Source of the DNA: Acidimicrobiales bacterium
GTDB taxonomy: Bacteria; Actinomycetota; Acidimicrobiia; Acidimicrobiales; Ilumatobacteraceae
Direction of reading: 5' to 3'
Assembly: GCA_030832455.1 (NCBI GenBank)
Contig: JAURJB010000004.1
Span: 1-56,103, forward strand
DNA: 56,103 bases
Shown here: piece after piece, positions 28,255-37,174 of the stretch
Position numbering within the stretch: the first letter of the stretch is position 1
How the letters are laid out: each line of letters begins with the position of its first letter
Made by a program: the position numbers and the translations under genes
The notes under the pieces: model-generated
Databases searched by the model: none
What the model was told of the DNA's origin: nothing
What the model saw: only the letters and a program-made list of their open reading frames with translations

Positions 28255-28893
28255 TTGAAACTCATTCTTCGGCAACCAGCCCTGACCTTTTGCATACTGC
28301 TTAATCACTCGTGCGGGTGATCCAACAGCAACGCAATAATCTGGAATCACTCCCGTCACCACACTGTTTGCGCCTATTGCAACATGTTTCCCAATGTGTG
28401 CACCTGGCAATATAACGGCGCCGGCGCCGATCCACGAACCTTCACCAACGGTGACCATTCTCTCCGGTTGAGTTTGTTGTGAAATTGGAATATCGACACG
28501 TTCGTAACCATGGTTCTGGTCGGTGATGTATACGTGATGACCGGTCCACACATCGTTACCGATATCGATTCCCAGATGACCAACTATGCCGCTACCACGG
28601 CCAATCAGGCAACGATCGCCAATACGTACAACCGGGTTGGTCAGGCACTCTTGCCCCGGCAACATCCCAGCCGAAAGCGCCACATTTTGGCCGATCATCG
28701 TGTCATTTCCAATGTGTATGTAGTGCTCGTTGAAAATGGTTGTGACGGGAAAGCAGATAATGCTGTTGACCCCAAAGCGCCCAAACTTCTTACCCCGGGC
28801 AGTATTTGGTCCAATCGAACCATGCAGACACAACCAGTTCCACGCATTCACTGCACACTTCTCGCGCATCCGCTGTATTGACTTGGCAAGCAT
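28246..28893 (-). CDS. Left-handed beta-helix acyltransferase (hexapeptide repeat)
   Basis: Hexapeptide-type repeats (IGDRCLIGRGSGIVG, VGEGSWIGAGAVILPGAHIGKHVAIGANSVV). Internal Met start avoids overlap with panB. Confidence 0.88.
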   Translation of the reverse strand: MLAKSIQRMREKCAVNAWNWLCLHGSIGPNTARGKKFGRFGVNSIICFPVTTIFNEHYIHIGNDTMIGQNVALSAGMLPGQECLTNPVVRIGDRCLIGRGSGIVGHLGIDIGNDVWTGHHVYITDQNHGYERVDIPISQQTQPERMVTVGEGSWIGAGAVILPGAHIGKHVAIGANSVVTGVIPDYCVAVGSPARVIKQYAKGQGWLPKNEFQSD

Positions 28894-28923
28894 CTCTACG
28901 AATCTAATCTGTAGCCTGAAAAT

Positions 28924-29748
28924 ATGTCCGAAAGTACCAGTCGACCAAGGGTGACTGTTCCCGACGTTATTGCGCGTAAGAATCAGCATCTGCCGCTAAC
29001 CATGATTACCGCTTACGATGCCACATTCGCAAAGATCGTTGATGAGTCTGGCGTCGACATGATTCTCGTTGGAGATTCCGTGGGTTCAGTGGTACAAGGG
29101 GTTGCTAACACCATTCCCGTAACGCTTGAGGAAATGGAATATCACGTTCGCCTTGTTGCGCGCGCCAATCCGCGGGCGCTAATTGTTGGCGATTTACCGT
29201 TTGGCTCATACCAAGTGAATACTGAGCAAGCAGTACGTAGCGCTATTCGACTGGTTAAAGCAGGAGCTGCTGCAGTAAAACTTGAAGGCGGAGTCACGAT
29301 GCAGGACACGATTGCCGCTATCTCTCGAGTCGATATTCCCGTGATGGGCCACATCGGACTCACCCCCCAGAGCTACCACCGAATGGGCGGCCACCGAGTC
29401 CAAGGTCGCGCAGAAGGTCGCGATCCAGGTGGCAAAGAACGATTGCTCGAAGATGCCCATTCCGTTGAACAAGCAGGAGCATTTGCAGTTGTTATTGAGG
29501 GTGTTCCGCGAGAATTGGCACGAGAGATCACACAGAAAATTTCTATACCCACTATTGGGATCGGGGCTGGACCCGATTGTGATGGTCAGGTACTCGTACT
29601 GCACGACATCCTCGGCCTCAGCCCAAATAATTTGAAGTTCACTCGCAAGTATGCAAATGTCCGGGAACTGAGCATTGCAGCATGTTCTGAGTTTGTGCAG
29701 GACGTACGTGCACGACAATGGCCAGATGACGACCACTCTTTTCACTGA
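28924..29748 (+). CDS. panB: 3-methyl-2-oxobutanoate hydroxymethyltransferase
   Basis: MITAYDATFAKIVDESGVDMILVGDSVG and VMGHIGLTPQS motifs. Confidence 0.96.
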   Translation: MSESTSRPRVTVPDVIARKNQHLPLTMITAYDATFAKIVDESGVDMILVGDSVGSVVQGVANTIPVTLEEMEYHVRLVARANPRALIVGDLPFGSYQVNTEQAVRSAIRLVKAGAAAVKLEGGVTMQDTIAAISRVDIPVMGHIGLTPQSYHRMGGHRVQGRAEGRDPGGKERLLEDAHSVEQAGAFAVVIEGVPRELAREITQKISIPTIGIGAGPDCDGQVLVLHDILGLSPNNLKFTRKYANVRELSIAACSEFVQDVRARQWPDDDHSFH

Positions 29749-30574
29749 CACTCAACGGTTCGCTGACTGGCTGACGACCAAGCGAAACAACAACATCGTA
29801 GGTTTTGTGCCGACCATGGGTGCATTGCATGAAGGACACAGTTCGTTGTTTGATCTCGCTAGATCGCAGTGCGACCTAGTGGTTGCCAGTATTTATGTCA
29901 ACAATCTGCAGTTCAATTCATCATCAGATTACGATCGCTATCCACGAACACTTGACGAGGACGTCCTCGTTTGTCAGTCGCGCAATGTTGATGCGGTGTG
30001 GGCTCCATCACAACACGATCTATTTCCAGACGGACAGCAACTACTTACGACGAGTGAGAATGCCCTCGAGTATGAAGGAAGAGATCGGCCTGGTCATTTT
30101 GCGGGTGTAGCAACTGTTGTTGATCGCTTATTGTCGATCGTTCATCCAGACCGCATGTTTCTCGGCGCTAAGGATCACCAGCAAATCTCTGTAATCGCAT
30201 CAATGAGCAGTCAACTTCATCCACATGTCAATATCGTCCGCTGCCCAACCGTTCGGGAGCATGACGGTCTTGCCATGTCAAGTCGCAACAGATTCCTCAC
30301 ACAAAGCGGTCGAAGCCAGGCCCCAATAATCTCATTGGCTCTCCAGCACATGGTTGACACATGGAGAACCGGCGAAACAGAACCAACCAGATTGATCGCT
30401 CAAGCAACGTCTGATCTCCAGCAAATAAATGGTGCGACTGTTCACTACATCGCCGTGCTAGATGGAAATGAGTTGCAACAGTCAAAGAGTGTCAAACATG
30501 GAGATACTGCGATCATTGCGGTGACGATAGATAACGTTCGCTTGATTGACAATATGAAATTTGTCAACGTTTGA
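29726..30574 (+). CDS. panC: Pantothenate synthetase
   Basis: VGFVPTMGALHEGHSSLF, GVATVVDRLLSIVHPDRMFLGAKDHQQ and LAMSSRNRFL. Confidence 0.95.
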   Translation: MTTTLFTDTQRFADWLTTKRNNNIVGFVPTMGALHEGHSSLFDLARSQCDLVVASIYVNNLQFNSSSDYDRYPRTLDEDVLVCQSRNVDAVWAPSQHDLFPDGQQLLTTSENALEYEGRDRPGHFAGVATVVDRLLSIVHPDRMFLGAKDHQQISVIASMSSQLHPHVNIVRCPTVREHDGLAMSSRNRFLTQSGRSQAPIISLALQHMVDTWRTGETEPTRLIAQATSDLQQINGATVHYIAVLDGNELQQSKSVKHGDTAIIAVTIDNVRLIDNMKFVNV

Positions 30575-32021
30575 CGGTGGAATCAATCTGAGACATCCGA
30601 TAACGGATCGTGTATACAGCATCGCCACTGAGAATTCCGCCCCTACCAAGGGATCGTCCTAATTGCCAATTGGATAATCCAAGCTCAGGTTTGTTCAACG
30701 CGTACTGCCCGTCGACCCAACGAGTCATTCCGTTCCCGAAGAATGGCGAATTACTTGTATTCCATGCATATTCCTCTTCATCTGGCTTCACTGACAACAC
30801 TGACAACACAAATTGAGGAGAATGTGTGTTGAACAACTCAACAGCAGAAGCAATATTCTCCGTAACAACCAGCGTTACTTCAGGCGTTGTCTCCCACTCC
30901 CATTCCTTGGCGAGATTGCTGTCATCGGACACCACCACGGCAATCTCGTCAGACACTTCTGCAAGTTGAATGCCTTGACGAATCAATTGTTGCTCAACTT
31001 GATGTGAAAGATGGATTATTGGTCGGACACCGCCCTTCACGCCACTCTTACGTATACCGCTCATCACAGTTGTCAAAACATCGTGAACCGCTGACTCCAA
31101 GATGACGATCGTATTCAGTGTGTTGCACACCTTGCGGTCGAGCGAATGTGCAATGATGTCTGCTAACCCAGCGAGGTCGTCATACTGAGAGACCACTGCC
31201 CATGCGCCGCCGGTCCCATGCAAACTGACGGGAATACCATGCTGTTGCGCAATAGTTCCCAACAGCGCAACAGAATCACCACTTCCACGAGCAACCGCTA
31301 AAGCAACTTTGGTGTGAGAGAACAAAGCCCAAGCAGAAGCGTGTGTGATGGTTGGCAAGAGCAGCACGCAATGCTCGGGTAAACCAGCTTCAATAAGCGC
31401 CGGACGTACTGCAACCCTCATCAACGCCTCTGCAGTGTTATAGGCATCGCTCCCGATCCGAAACACACAAGTATTTCGACCGCGCAACACTCCGGTGGCG
31501 TCAGCCAAAACATTGGGTCTACCTTCAAACACGAAGGCAACAGTGCCTAACGCTGCATTGCTCGATTGAACCGTCCAACCAGAGTGCTCAATGATGGTTG
31601 AACTATCACTTGTCTCCAACAGATCTCGCCATAAGCCCAGCGAATCAATCATGTCGTTGCGCATTTTGGATGTCAGTACAAGTCTTGTTGTCGACCGACC
31701 GCGTTGTCTGGCTAGTTCAACGTCGTTTTCATTGGCAGTCATTACTTCTGCCATGATCACGTCATCAGCAAGCCGATTTGCCAACAGGCCGAAAAAGCGT
31801 GAGATCTGGTCTTCGCTGGCAGCTTGCAGCATTGAAAACGCAACCTGTGATTGCTTCATCACCCGTTCAACAATTTCTGTTTCAATTTTCGGGATCAGCA
31901 ACAACTTGCCTTCGACCGAAGTAACGATGCGATCTCCTTCGGAGTAAAGATCAGCGATTTCATCACCAATTTGAATCAATCTCCCTTTAACAAGGACATG
32001 ATCTGTGGCTCGAAGACTCAC
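30564..32021 (-). CDS. Divergent glutamate-5-semialdehyde dehydrogenase (ProA)-like aldehyde dehydrogenase
   Basis: VFEGRPNVLADATG, RKVCNTLNTIV (catalytic Cys) and a ProA-like terminal (G)DAVYTIRY; about 60 aa N-terminal extension. Confidence 0.8.
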   Translation of the reverse strand: MSLRATDHVLVKGRLIQIGDEIADLYSEGDRIVTSVEGKLLLIPKIETEIVERVMKQSQVAFSMLQAASEDQISRFFGLLANRLADDVIMAEVMTANENDVELARQRGRSTTRLVLTSKMRNDMIDSLGLWRDLLETSDSSTIIEHSGWTVQSSNAALGTVAFVFEGRPNVLADATGVLRGRNTCVFRIGSDAYNTAEALMRVAVRPALIEAGLPEHCVLLLPTITHASAWALFSHTKVALAVARGSGDSVALLGTIAQQHGIPVSLHGTGGAWAVVSQYDDLAGLADIIAHSLDRKVCNTLNTIVILESAVHDVLTTVMSGIRKSGVKGGVRPIIHLSHQVEQQLIRQGIQLAEVSDEIAVVVSDDSNLAKEWEWETTPEVTLVVTENIASAVELFNTHSPQFVLSVLSVKPDEEEYAWNTSNSPFFGNGMTRWVDGQYALNKPELGLSNWQLGRSLGRGGILSGDAVYTIRYRMSQIDSTVKR

Positions 32022-32065
32022 TGTTTTACCTTCATAGATATATCGTAGATCGCTAAGATCATTTT

Positions 32066-32776
32066 GTGGATAACCGCCTTTATTTCAAACAGCTTCTCTC
32101 TGGTCGTGATTTTGCGTGTAACGATCAAATGGCCAACCAGATGGTCAATTTTGTCTATGTCATAGGCGACCTTGTTTCACGTGAATGTGTGATTATTGAT
32201 CCGGCATATGCGGTTAAGGAACTTACTGAGATCGTTCAAGCCGACGACATGGTGATCAGTGGAGTCCTTGGCACTCACTATCACCCAGATCATTTGGGTG
32301 GATCAATGATGGGATGGAATATCGAAGGCATTTCAACCTTGCTTGAAACGGTCGATGTACCGATCCATATCAATAGCAACGAATCAGAATGGGTTCGCAA
32401 AACGACTGGAGTTTCAACGGATGTACTTTCACTCCACGATGCAGGAGATGTGATCCGAATCGGCGAAATTGACATCACGTTGCTTCATACGCCCGGCCAT
32501 ACCCCAGGAAGTCAATGCTTCCTCGTTGACAACAAACTCGTATCGGGTGACACACTATTTCTTGAGGGCTGCGGAAGAACTGACCTTCCTGGTTCGAATC
32601 CTGATGATATGTACGACAGTTTGACACTTCTGTCACTACTACCCGACGAAGTCATTGTCTACCCCGGTCACCAATACTCTCAACCAACACACATGCCGCT
32701 GGGAGATGTCCGATTAACCAATTATGTTTTCAAGCCAAAAACCAAAGAAGCCTGGTTGCAATGGTTTGGACAGTAA
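32066..32776 (+). CDS. MBL-fold metallo-hydrolase (glyoxalase II-like)
   Basis: GTHYHPDHLGG, HTPGHTPGSQCF, SGDTLF and YPGHQYS; GTG start. Confidence 0.93.
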   Translation: MDNRLYFKQLLSGRDFACNDQMANQMVNFVYVIGDLVSRECVIIDPAYAVKELTEIVQADDMVISGVLGTHYHPDHLGGSMMGWNIEGISTLLETVDVPIHINSNESEWVRKTTGVSTDVLSLHDAGDVIRIGEIDITLLHTPGHTPGSQCFLVDNKLVSGDTLFLEGCGRTDLPGSNPDDMYDSLTLLSLLPDEVIVYPGHQYSQPTHMPLGDVRLTNYVFKPKTKEAWLQWFGQ

Positions 32777-32779
32777 TTG

Positions 32780-33520
32780 CTAGCCAACCAACCCGCCATA
32801 CATACTGCTAAACGCACCAAAGCACAGTAGTAGCAATACTGCGGTTCTAAAACGAAGTGGATCAATACGTTTTCTCACCATACGTCCGATCAGCACACCG
32901 ACAACCATCGCAGGCAAGACAGTGATTGCAAGCAACACATCCTCTACAGCTATCTCGCCGAACAGGGCGAACAATGCGATGCCATACAAACCGCTGACCA
33001 AAAAAATCAAGTTCAGTGTTGCCCTAAAAACCGCGGGTGGACTTCTGCGAGCTTGCAATGCGAACACCAAAGGCGGACCATTAGTCGAAGTCGACGTCAA
33101 TAAAACGCCACTGATAATCCCCATCGCCCAAGCAAGGCCGACATGGGCCTCCGAAAGATCACGTCCACGCGCTAATAACACCACTCCAAATAAAACCCCA
33201 CAACCAAGAATGATTTTTAGAGCATCCTGATTGGCGTAGAGAAAAACTGCCAAACCTGCCGGCGCGCCGATAAATGACGCGTAAAGAAATCGTTTTACTT
33301 GAACGGTGTCTTGATCTTTACGTAAATCCTTGAATTGGAATATGTTGTTGGATGTACCGATCAGTGAAGCAAGTATCACTGCTTGTTGAAGCTCGATGAC
33401 TTGAATGAGCAAAGGTACGGCCAACAGTGCGAATCCAAAGCCAGCAACAGATTGCACAAAGGCAGTGAACAGAACTATTCCAAATACCAACACAAAATCA
33501 GCTACAGATAGTTCGATCAT
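32780..33520 (-). CDS. TauE/SafE family sulfite-exporter-like membrane protein
   Basis: Polytopic; FVQSVAGFGFALLAVPLL N-terminal motif. Confidence 0.85.
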   Translation of the reverse strand: MIELSVADFVLVFGIVLFTAFVQSVAGFGFALLAVPLLIQVIELQQAVILASLIGTSNNIFQFKDLRKDQDTVQVKRFLYASFIGAPAGLAVFLYANQDALKIILGCGVLFGVVLLARGRDLSEAHVGLAWAMGIISGVLLTSTSTNGPPLVFALQARRSPPAVFRATLNLIFLVSGLYGIALFALFGEIAVEDVLLAITVLPAMVVGVLIGRMVRKRIDPLRFRTAVLLLLCFGAFSSMYGGLVG

Positions 33521-34860
33521 GCGAGCAATGCTTTGACGGCTTCCTCAAATAAGTCAGAATGCTTATCGACATTCGCCTCACTGTGATGTGGTGTCATCAG
33601 TGCCATATTGTGAAAAGGTGTGAGGAGCACACCCCTATTCAAAGCCCACAGATGCATGAATGACTCAAGAGCATCATCGACCGTCGCTGCAGCCTGAGCA
33701 CCATTAGTTGGATGTTCTGCAAACCAATACTCAGCACGACAACCCAGCTGCTGGACTGTCCACGGAAGCGAGTGATGATTGATAACTGATTGCACGGCCT
33801 CGTTCCAACGCGTTGCGAGTGGAATCGATATCGCAAAATCCTCTTCTCTCAGCGAATTTCCCAGGGTTGCTTTCATCGCTGCAGCACTGAGCGCACTGCC
33901 ACTTAATGTGCCACCAATTCCAGAGACATCAAGATCATGCCCCTTCATCAGCGCCTCTACTAATCCTGCGACATGCTGAGACATGCCATAGGCAGCAACA
34001 GGCACTCCACCACCGATAGTTTTACCAATGACCAACATGTCTGGTTCAATGCCCCACAACCGCGAGGCTCCACGAGGTCCAGCACAGATCGTATGAGTTT
34101 CATCCATGATGAGAAGTACGTCATACTGCGCTGTCAAACGACGAACACCTTCTAAGTATCCAGCCACCGGAAGCACAATGCCGATATTTGTCAGTGCTGG
34201 CTCCATCAGCACACATGCGACGTCACCCATTTTCAGTGCTGCTTCCAATGCAACCAAATCGTTGTATGGAACAGCGCGTGTCGTTAATCCAGGATTCACT
34301 TGGGGCCCAATCGCGCCAGGACGACTCACGGTGTTGTTGTTCTCATCAAGAATGACCAACGTCTCGTCGACCGTTCCGTGATAACACCAGTCGTTGACGA
34401 CCACCTTGCTTCGTCCAGTTAACTGTCTCGCGATACGCAAACTAAATCGATTCGCATCGGTAGCACTTAGACAAAACTGCCACTTCGGCAATCCGAACCG
34501 ATGAGATAGATGATCGGCTACCCACGTGATGTCTTCAGATGGCAACATCGTCGTCAAGCCATCAAGAGACTGTTTGCTGATTGCAATTGATACGTCTGGA
34601 GATGAATGCCCGATCATCGCCCCTGTGTCACCCAAACAGAAATCAACATAGACATTTCCGTCAATGTCCGTAATCGTTCCACCACTGGCCTTTGCCGCGA
34701 CTATTGGAAACGGACCAGCCCAGCGTTTCATCCATGGCATAGGTACACCCGCAAGCAGCGAACCCGAACTGTTCGTTGATTGACTCTTGGACTTGGGATG
34801 CCTGTCTTCGAAGCGAATGACTTCTTGATTCAGCAACTCAGGCAGACGCGGAAACTTCAT
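33517..34860 (-). CDS. Class III PLP-dependent aminotransferase (glutamate-1-semialdehyde aminomutase-like)
   Basis: LLIMDETHT and LVIGKTIGGGVPVAAYG (PLP Lys). Start at MKFPRLPEL. Confidence 0.88.
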   Translation of the reverse strand: MKFPRLPELLNQEVIRFEDRHPKSKSQSTNSSGSLLAGVPMPWMKRWAGPFPIVAAKASGGTITDIDGNVYVDFCLGDTGAMIGHSSPDVSIAISKQSLDGLTTMLPSEDITWVADHLSHRFGLPKWQFCLSATDANRFSLRIARQLTGRSKVVVNDWCYHGTVDETLVILDENNNTVSRPGAIGPQVNPGLTTRAVPYNDLVALEAALKMGDVACVLMEPALTNIGIVLPVAGYLEGVRRLTAQYDVLLIMDETHTICAGPRGASRLWGIEPDMLVIGKTIGGGVPVAAYGMSQHVAGLVEALMKGHDLDVSGIGGTLSGSALSAAAMKATLGNSLREEDFAISIPLATRWNEAVQSVINHHSLPWTVQQLGCRAEYWFAEHPTNGAQAAATVDDALESFMHLWALNRGVLLTPFHNMALMTPHHSEANVDKHSDLFEEAVKALLA

Positions 34861-34912
34861 AAACTCATTCTTGTTGACAGTCAGGAGCAAACTGAACTTC
34901 TACACTGACTAC

Positions 34913-36148
34913 ATGACAGCACTACAGGTCAATGGCACGCGCCTCATGGAACGGATCATGGCTTTAGCCGAGATATCTCCTATCCCAGGAGGAGGCAACT
35001 GTCGCCTGGCGTTGACTGATGAAGACAAACTCGGCCGTGACCTGGTAGTCACATGGATGAAGGATTTAGGTCTTCGAGTCAGCATCGATGTAATCGGGAA
35101 CATCGTAGGTACGTGGGAGGTTGGCTCTGGCGCACCTGTGATGACGGGGTCGCATATTGACACGGTTAAAACCGGTGGAAAGTACGACGGGAATTATGGC
35201 GTCATTGCAGGTTTGGAAGTCATTGAATCATGCCAGCAAATGGGAGTTACTCCACAACGACCACTGGCAGTTGCAATTTTCACCGACGAAGAAGGTGCGC
35301 GCTTTGCTCCGGACATGCTTGGTTCACTTGTTTATGTAGGAGGCTTATCAGTAGAAGAGGCACTCGACATTCGCGCGATTGATGGCCCTCGATTGGGCGA
35401 TGAACTCGAGCGAATCGGATACGGAGGCAATATTCCATGCCCTCAACAGTCCCCCCATGCATTCGTCGAATTACATATTGAGCAAGGTCCTATTCTTGAA
35501 TCACGCAATGTACGAATCGGTGCAGTGACCGGCGTTCAAGGTATCTCTTGGACGGAGGTAACCATTGTTGGACAAAGCAACCACGCAGGCACAACACCCA
35601 TGAACCTGAGACGTGACCCCGTGGTTGCGTGTTCAGAAATCGGAAAGTATGTCCATGATCTCGCATTGAGATACGGCGGCAATCAAGTATGCACAGTTGG
35701 CAAGATTGACATCCATCCCAACCTTGTCAATGTTGTGCCTTCACAGGTGGTAATGACATTAGATGTTCGCAACACGGACGAAGGCTTGCTACAACAAGCT
35801 GAAGCAGAAATATCTCGCTTTATCAACCAAATGGCCGATCGTGAAAATTTGGTGATCACTACGAGAACCCTTGCTCGCTTCGAACCTGTCAAATTTGATC
35901 CACGCGTCATTGAGATCATTGCTGAACATGCAAAAGGCCAAGGCAACACTGTGGACCATCTCCCGTCTGGGGCTGGACATGACGCACAAATGCTTGCACG
36001 TGTTTGCCCCACAGCAATGATCTTCACTCAAAGCAAAAACGGACTCAGCCATAATCCAGCCGAGTACACGTCTCCCGATGACCTAGTGGCTGGTGCGAAT
36101 GTGTTATTCGCAACCATGCTCACACTGTGCGAAACATCTTTCCGCTAA
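34913..36148 (+). CDS. M20-family Zn-dependent amidohydrolase (L-carbamoylase / allantoate amidohydrolase-like)
   Basis: TGSHIDTVKTGGKYDGNYGVIAGLEV, TDEEGARF, ELHIEQGPILE and GAGHDAQ motifs. Confidence 0.9.
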   Translation: MTALQVNGTRLMERIMALAEISPIPGGGNCRLALTDEDKLGRDLVVTWMKDLGLRVSIDVIGNIVGTWEVGSGAPVMTGSHIDTVKTGGKYDGNYGVIAGLEVIESCQQMGVTPQRPLAVAIFTDEEGARFAPDMLGSLVYVGGLSVEEALDIRAIDGPRLGDELERIGYGGNIPCPQQSPHAFVELHIEQGPILESRNVRIGAVTGVQGISWTEVTIVGQSNHAGTTPMNLRRDPVVACSEIGKYVHDLALRYGGNQVCTVGKIDIHPNLVNVVPSQVVMTLDVRNTDEGLLQQAEAEISRFINQMADRENLVITTRTLARFEPVKFDPRVIEIIAEHAKGQGNTVDHLPSGAGHDAQMLARVCPTAMIFTQSKNGLSHNPAEYTSPDDLVAGANVLFATMLTLCETSFR

Positions 36149-36166
36149 CCGCCAACAATTAGGCTG

Positions 36167-37099
36167 ATGAATATGGCAAGAAACATCACCGTTGCCGCGG
36201 CTCAGATGGGTCCGATACAACGAGACCACACGCGAGAATCCTGCGTAGAACGACTGATAACGCTCCTGCGTAATGCCCACAACAAGGGTGCCGAACTCGT
36301 GGTGTTTCCAGAACTTGCTCTCACGACGTTTTTCCCTAGATGGTTTGTGGATGACATTACGCAAGCTCATCACTGGTATGAAACATCGATGCCAAGCAAG
36401 ACCACTCAGCCATTATTCGACGAAGCAAAACGACTTGGTGTTGGCTTTTGTCTTGGCTACGCAGAGCTCACCGATGCCGGCGAACGGTTTAACACTCAGA
36501 TATTGGTTGATGCGCAAGGCAACACCGTTGCCAAGTATCGCAAGGTGCATATTCCCGGGCATGCCGAACACGAACCGGATCGACCGTTTCAACATGCCGA
36601 GCGCTATTACTTCACTCCAAGCGATGAAGGTTTCGGTGTATGGAAGGCGTTTGGTGGCCGAATTGGAATGATGATCTGCAATGATCGACGCTGGCCGGAG
36701 TCGTACCGCGAGATGGGGCTACAGGGTGTCGAGATGATCCTCTGTGGTTACAACACGCCTCTTCATTACGTGCCAGATCCATCCCAGGATCCTCTCGCTG
36801 GGTTCCATAATGCACTGGTCATGCAAAGTGGCGCGTATCAGAACGGCACCTTTGTTGTCGGTGTTGCTAAAGGCGGCGTTGAGGAGGGTGTCGACAGCCT
36901 TGCTGAGTCAACGATCATTGGTCCATCAGGAGAGGTCCTTGCCAAAACCGTCACCTCAGCCGACGAAGTTGTCGTTGCTCGTTGCGACCTTGACTGGTGC
37001 TACCAATATAAGAACACACTGTTTGACTTCGATCGTTATCGCCGACCCGAGGTGTACTCGCGCATCACCGCCCAACGCGGCGCCATCGTTACTGACTGA
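36167..37099 (+). CDS. Nitrilase-superfamily N-carbamoyl-D-amino acid hydrolase-like
   Basis: VVFPELALTTFFPRWF (Glu), KYRKVHIPGH (Lys), MMICNDRRWPESYR (Cys); overall order as in D-carbamoylases. Confidence 0.87.
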   Translation: MNMARNITVAAAQMGPIQRDHTRESCVERLITLLRNAHNKGAELVVFPELALTTFFPRWFVDDITQAHHWYETSMPSKTTQPLFDEAKRLGVGFCLGYAELTDAGERFNTQILVDAQGNTVAKYRKVHIPGHAEHEPDRPFQHAERYYFTPSDEGFGVWKAFGGRIGMMICNDRRWPESYREMGLQGVEMILCGYNTPLHYVPDPSQDPLAGFHNALVMQSGAYQNGTFVVGVAKGGVEEGVDSLAESTIIGPSGEVLAKTVTSADEVVVARCDLDWCYQYKNTLFDFDRYRRPEVYSRITAQRGAIVTD

Positions 37100-37102
37100 T
37101 TT

Positions 37103-37117
37103 TTTACATTCTGTAAA
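37103..37117. promoter_or_regulatory. Palindrome TTTACA-TTC-TGTAAA upstream of catabolic operon
   Basis: Exact 6-bp arms; a second palindrome ACCCA-A-TGGGT lies at 37124-37134. Confidence 0.4.
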
Positions 37118-37174
37118 TCCCAAACCCAATGGGTGTATGGTTTAGACAGAAATCAGGGCATGTGGGGGTTGGAC

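Noticed and set aside
28246-28893. CRISPR or tandem DNA repeat signal in the acyltransferase gene
   Set aside because: The periodicity is at protein level (hexapeptide repeats of a left-handed beta helix), not a DNA repeat array.
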